The notes under the pieces are model-generated. The model saw nothing but the letters and a program-made list of their open reading frames with translations. It did not search any database and was not told the origin of the DNA. Shown here one piece after another: positions 63,437 through 64,000 of a stretch of DNA of 64,000 nt (its first letter is position 1; each line of letters starts with the position of its first letter). The translations under genes and the position numbers were made by a program. The stretch is from Paenibacillus dendritiformis (GTDB lineage: Bacteria; Bacillota; Bacilli; Paenibacillales; Paenibacillaceae), in contig NZ_LDIG01000091.1 in assembly GCF_015845845.1 (NCBI RefSeq), positions 1 through 64,000 on the forward strand, in the 5' to 3' direction.

Positions 63437-64000
63437 ATGGCACATCAATTACCAGCTCTTCCGTACGCGAACAACGCATTGGAGCCTCACATCGACGAGA
63501 CGACGATGATGATTCACCATGACCGTCACCACAACACATATGTGACGAACCTGAATGCGGCGTTGGAATCTGCCCCTGAATTGCAGTCCAAATCCGTAGA
63601 GGAACTCATCTCCGATCTGAACAGCGTGCCTGAGAGCATCCGCACGGCAGTCCGCAACAACGGCGGCGGCCATGCGAACCACTCCCTGTTCTGGGAGACC
63701 ATCGGACCGAACGGCGGCGGACAACCGTCCGGCAAGCTGGCGGAAGCAATCGACAAGGAGCTTGGCGGATTCGACAAGTTCAAGGAAGATTTCGCAAAAG
63801 CGGCTGCGACTCGCTTCGGCTCCGGCTGGGCTTGGCTGGCAGTCGACAAAGACGGCAAGCTGTCCGTATCCAGCACGCCGAACCAAGACAGCCCGCTGAT
63901 GGAAGGCAAGACTCCGATTCTCGGCCTGGACGTATGGGAGCATGCCTACTACCTGAAATATCAGAACAAGCGCCCGGACTACATCGCTGCGTTCTGGAAC
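63437..64000 (+). CDS. sodA: Manganese/iron superoxide dismutase (partial, cut by window end)
   Basis: ATG 63437 follows GGGAGGAATGAACG. The 188 codons within the window give the usual Sod[20 protein letters not shown], first metal-ligand His in [13 protein letters not shown], second in [17 protein letters not shown], then [15 protein letters not shown] and the last ligands in [16 protein letters not shown] (Asp and His). The frame is still open at the window end; the usual length is about 202-205 residues, so only some 15 are missing. It disproportionates superoxide in the cytoplasm. Gly and Gln positions resemble the manganese form. It is a separate gene from the DUF2935 fusion at 48427. 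Confidence 0.95.
   Translation, partial: MAHQLPALPYANNALEPHIDETTMMIHHDRHHNTYVTNLNAALESAPELQSKSVEELISDLNSVPESIRTAVRNNGGGHANHSLFWETIGPNGGGQPSGKLAEAIDKELGGFDKFKEDFAKAAATRFGSGWAWLAVDKDGKLSVSSTPNQDSPLMEGKTPILGLDVWEHAYYLKYQNKRPDYIAAFWN

Noticed and set aside
63449-63943. 164-codon minus-strand frame
   Set aside because: Antisense to sodA, which shows all metal ligands on the plus strand.

Overview
The window reads as chromosomal DNA of a GC-rich endospore-forming Firmicute, most likely a Paenibacillus. The pointers are the SLH-anchored surface enzyme, the LplA/LplB/LplC-type sugar importer with a two-transmembrane AraC regulator, the SigY-like operon, the YgaC-type DUF402 phosphatase, the YneF-type small membrane protein, Gram-positive style ribosome binding sites with frequent GTG/TTG starts, and many intrinsic terminators. 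Species level is not decidable by eye. Three AT-rich patches (about 3.05-4.55 kb, 44.3-46.06 kb and parts of 63.0-63.4 kb) stand out from the background. The first two carry secreted or lipoprotein genes and look acquired.

Layout. 0-5 kb: the tail of an IS110-family transposase, a SigY-like sigma/anti-sigma operon in which two of three genes carry one-base frameshifts, a copper-amine-oxidase-N-type secreted protein, and a secreted trypsin-like protease. 4.7-12.8 kb (minus): a six-gene candidate exopolysaccharide operon (membrane-anchored glycoside hydrolase, HEAT protein, PgaC-like glycosyltransferase, degenerate response regulator, UDP-sugar dehydrogenase, TIM-barrel glycosidase). 13-17.5 kb: a small conserved protein, a phosphodiesterase, a tandem array of hairpins, D-Ala-D-Ala ligase and an amidase-domain protein. 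17.7-23.2 kb (plus): aconitase, a large permease and a Gfo/Idh oxidoreductase. 23.3-28.6 kb (minus): a 59-residue membrane protein, a truncated P450, a frameshifted hybrid histidine kinase and its REC-BTAD regulator. 28.8-36 kb: a 2023-residue surface nuclease/5'-nucleotidase and KptA. 36.5-44.1 kb: a sugar ABC importer operon with an oxidoreductase, divergent from its AraC-type regulator. 44.6-48.3 kb: two AT-rich secreted proteins, an IclR regulator and an alpha/beta hydrolase. 48.4-52.4 kb: a DUF2935-superoxide dismutase fusion and a DpnM-like methylase with a PD-(D/E)XK restriction enzyme. 52.5-64 kb: HelD, a candidate small RNA, adenine deaminase behind a guanine-type purine riboswitch, FolE, a QueG-Ogt fusion, a DUF402 phosphatase, a GNAT acetyltransferase and the start of sodA.

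The strongest items for follow-up are the exopolysaccharide operon with its small upstream ORF and probable CTG start, the promoter-to-terminator small RNA candidate at 55.18-55.40 kb, the QueG-HEAT-Ogt fusion, the two-module SOD fusion, the tandem hairpin array at 14.6-14.8 kb, and the three independent one-base frameshifts. Those frameshifts are either real decay or a sign of indel errors in the assembly. No tRNA, rRNA or CRISPR array was seen.
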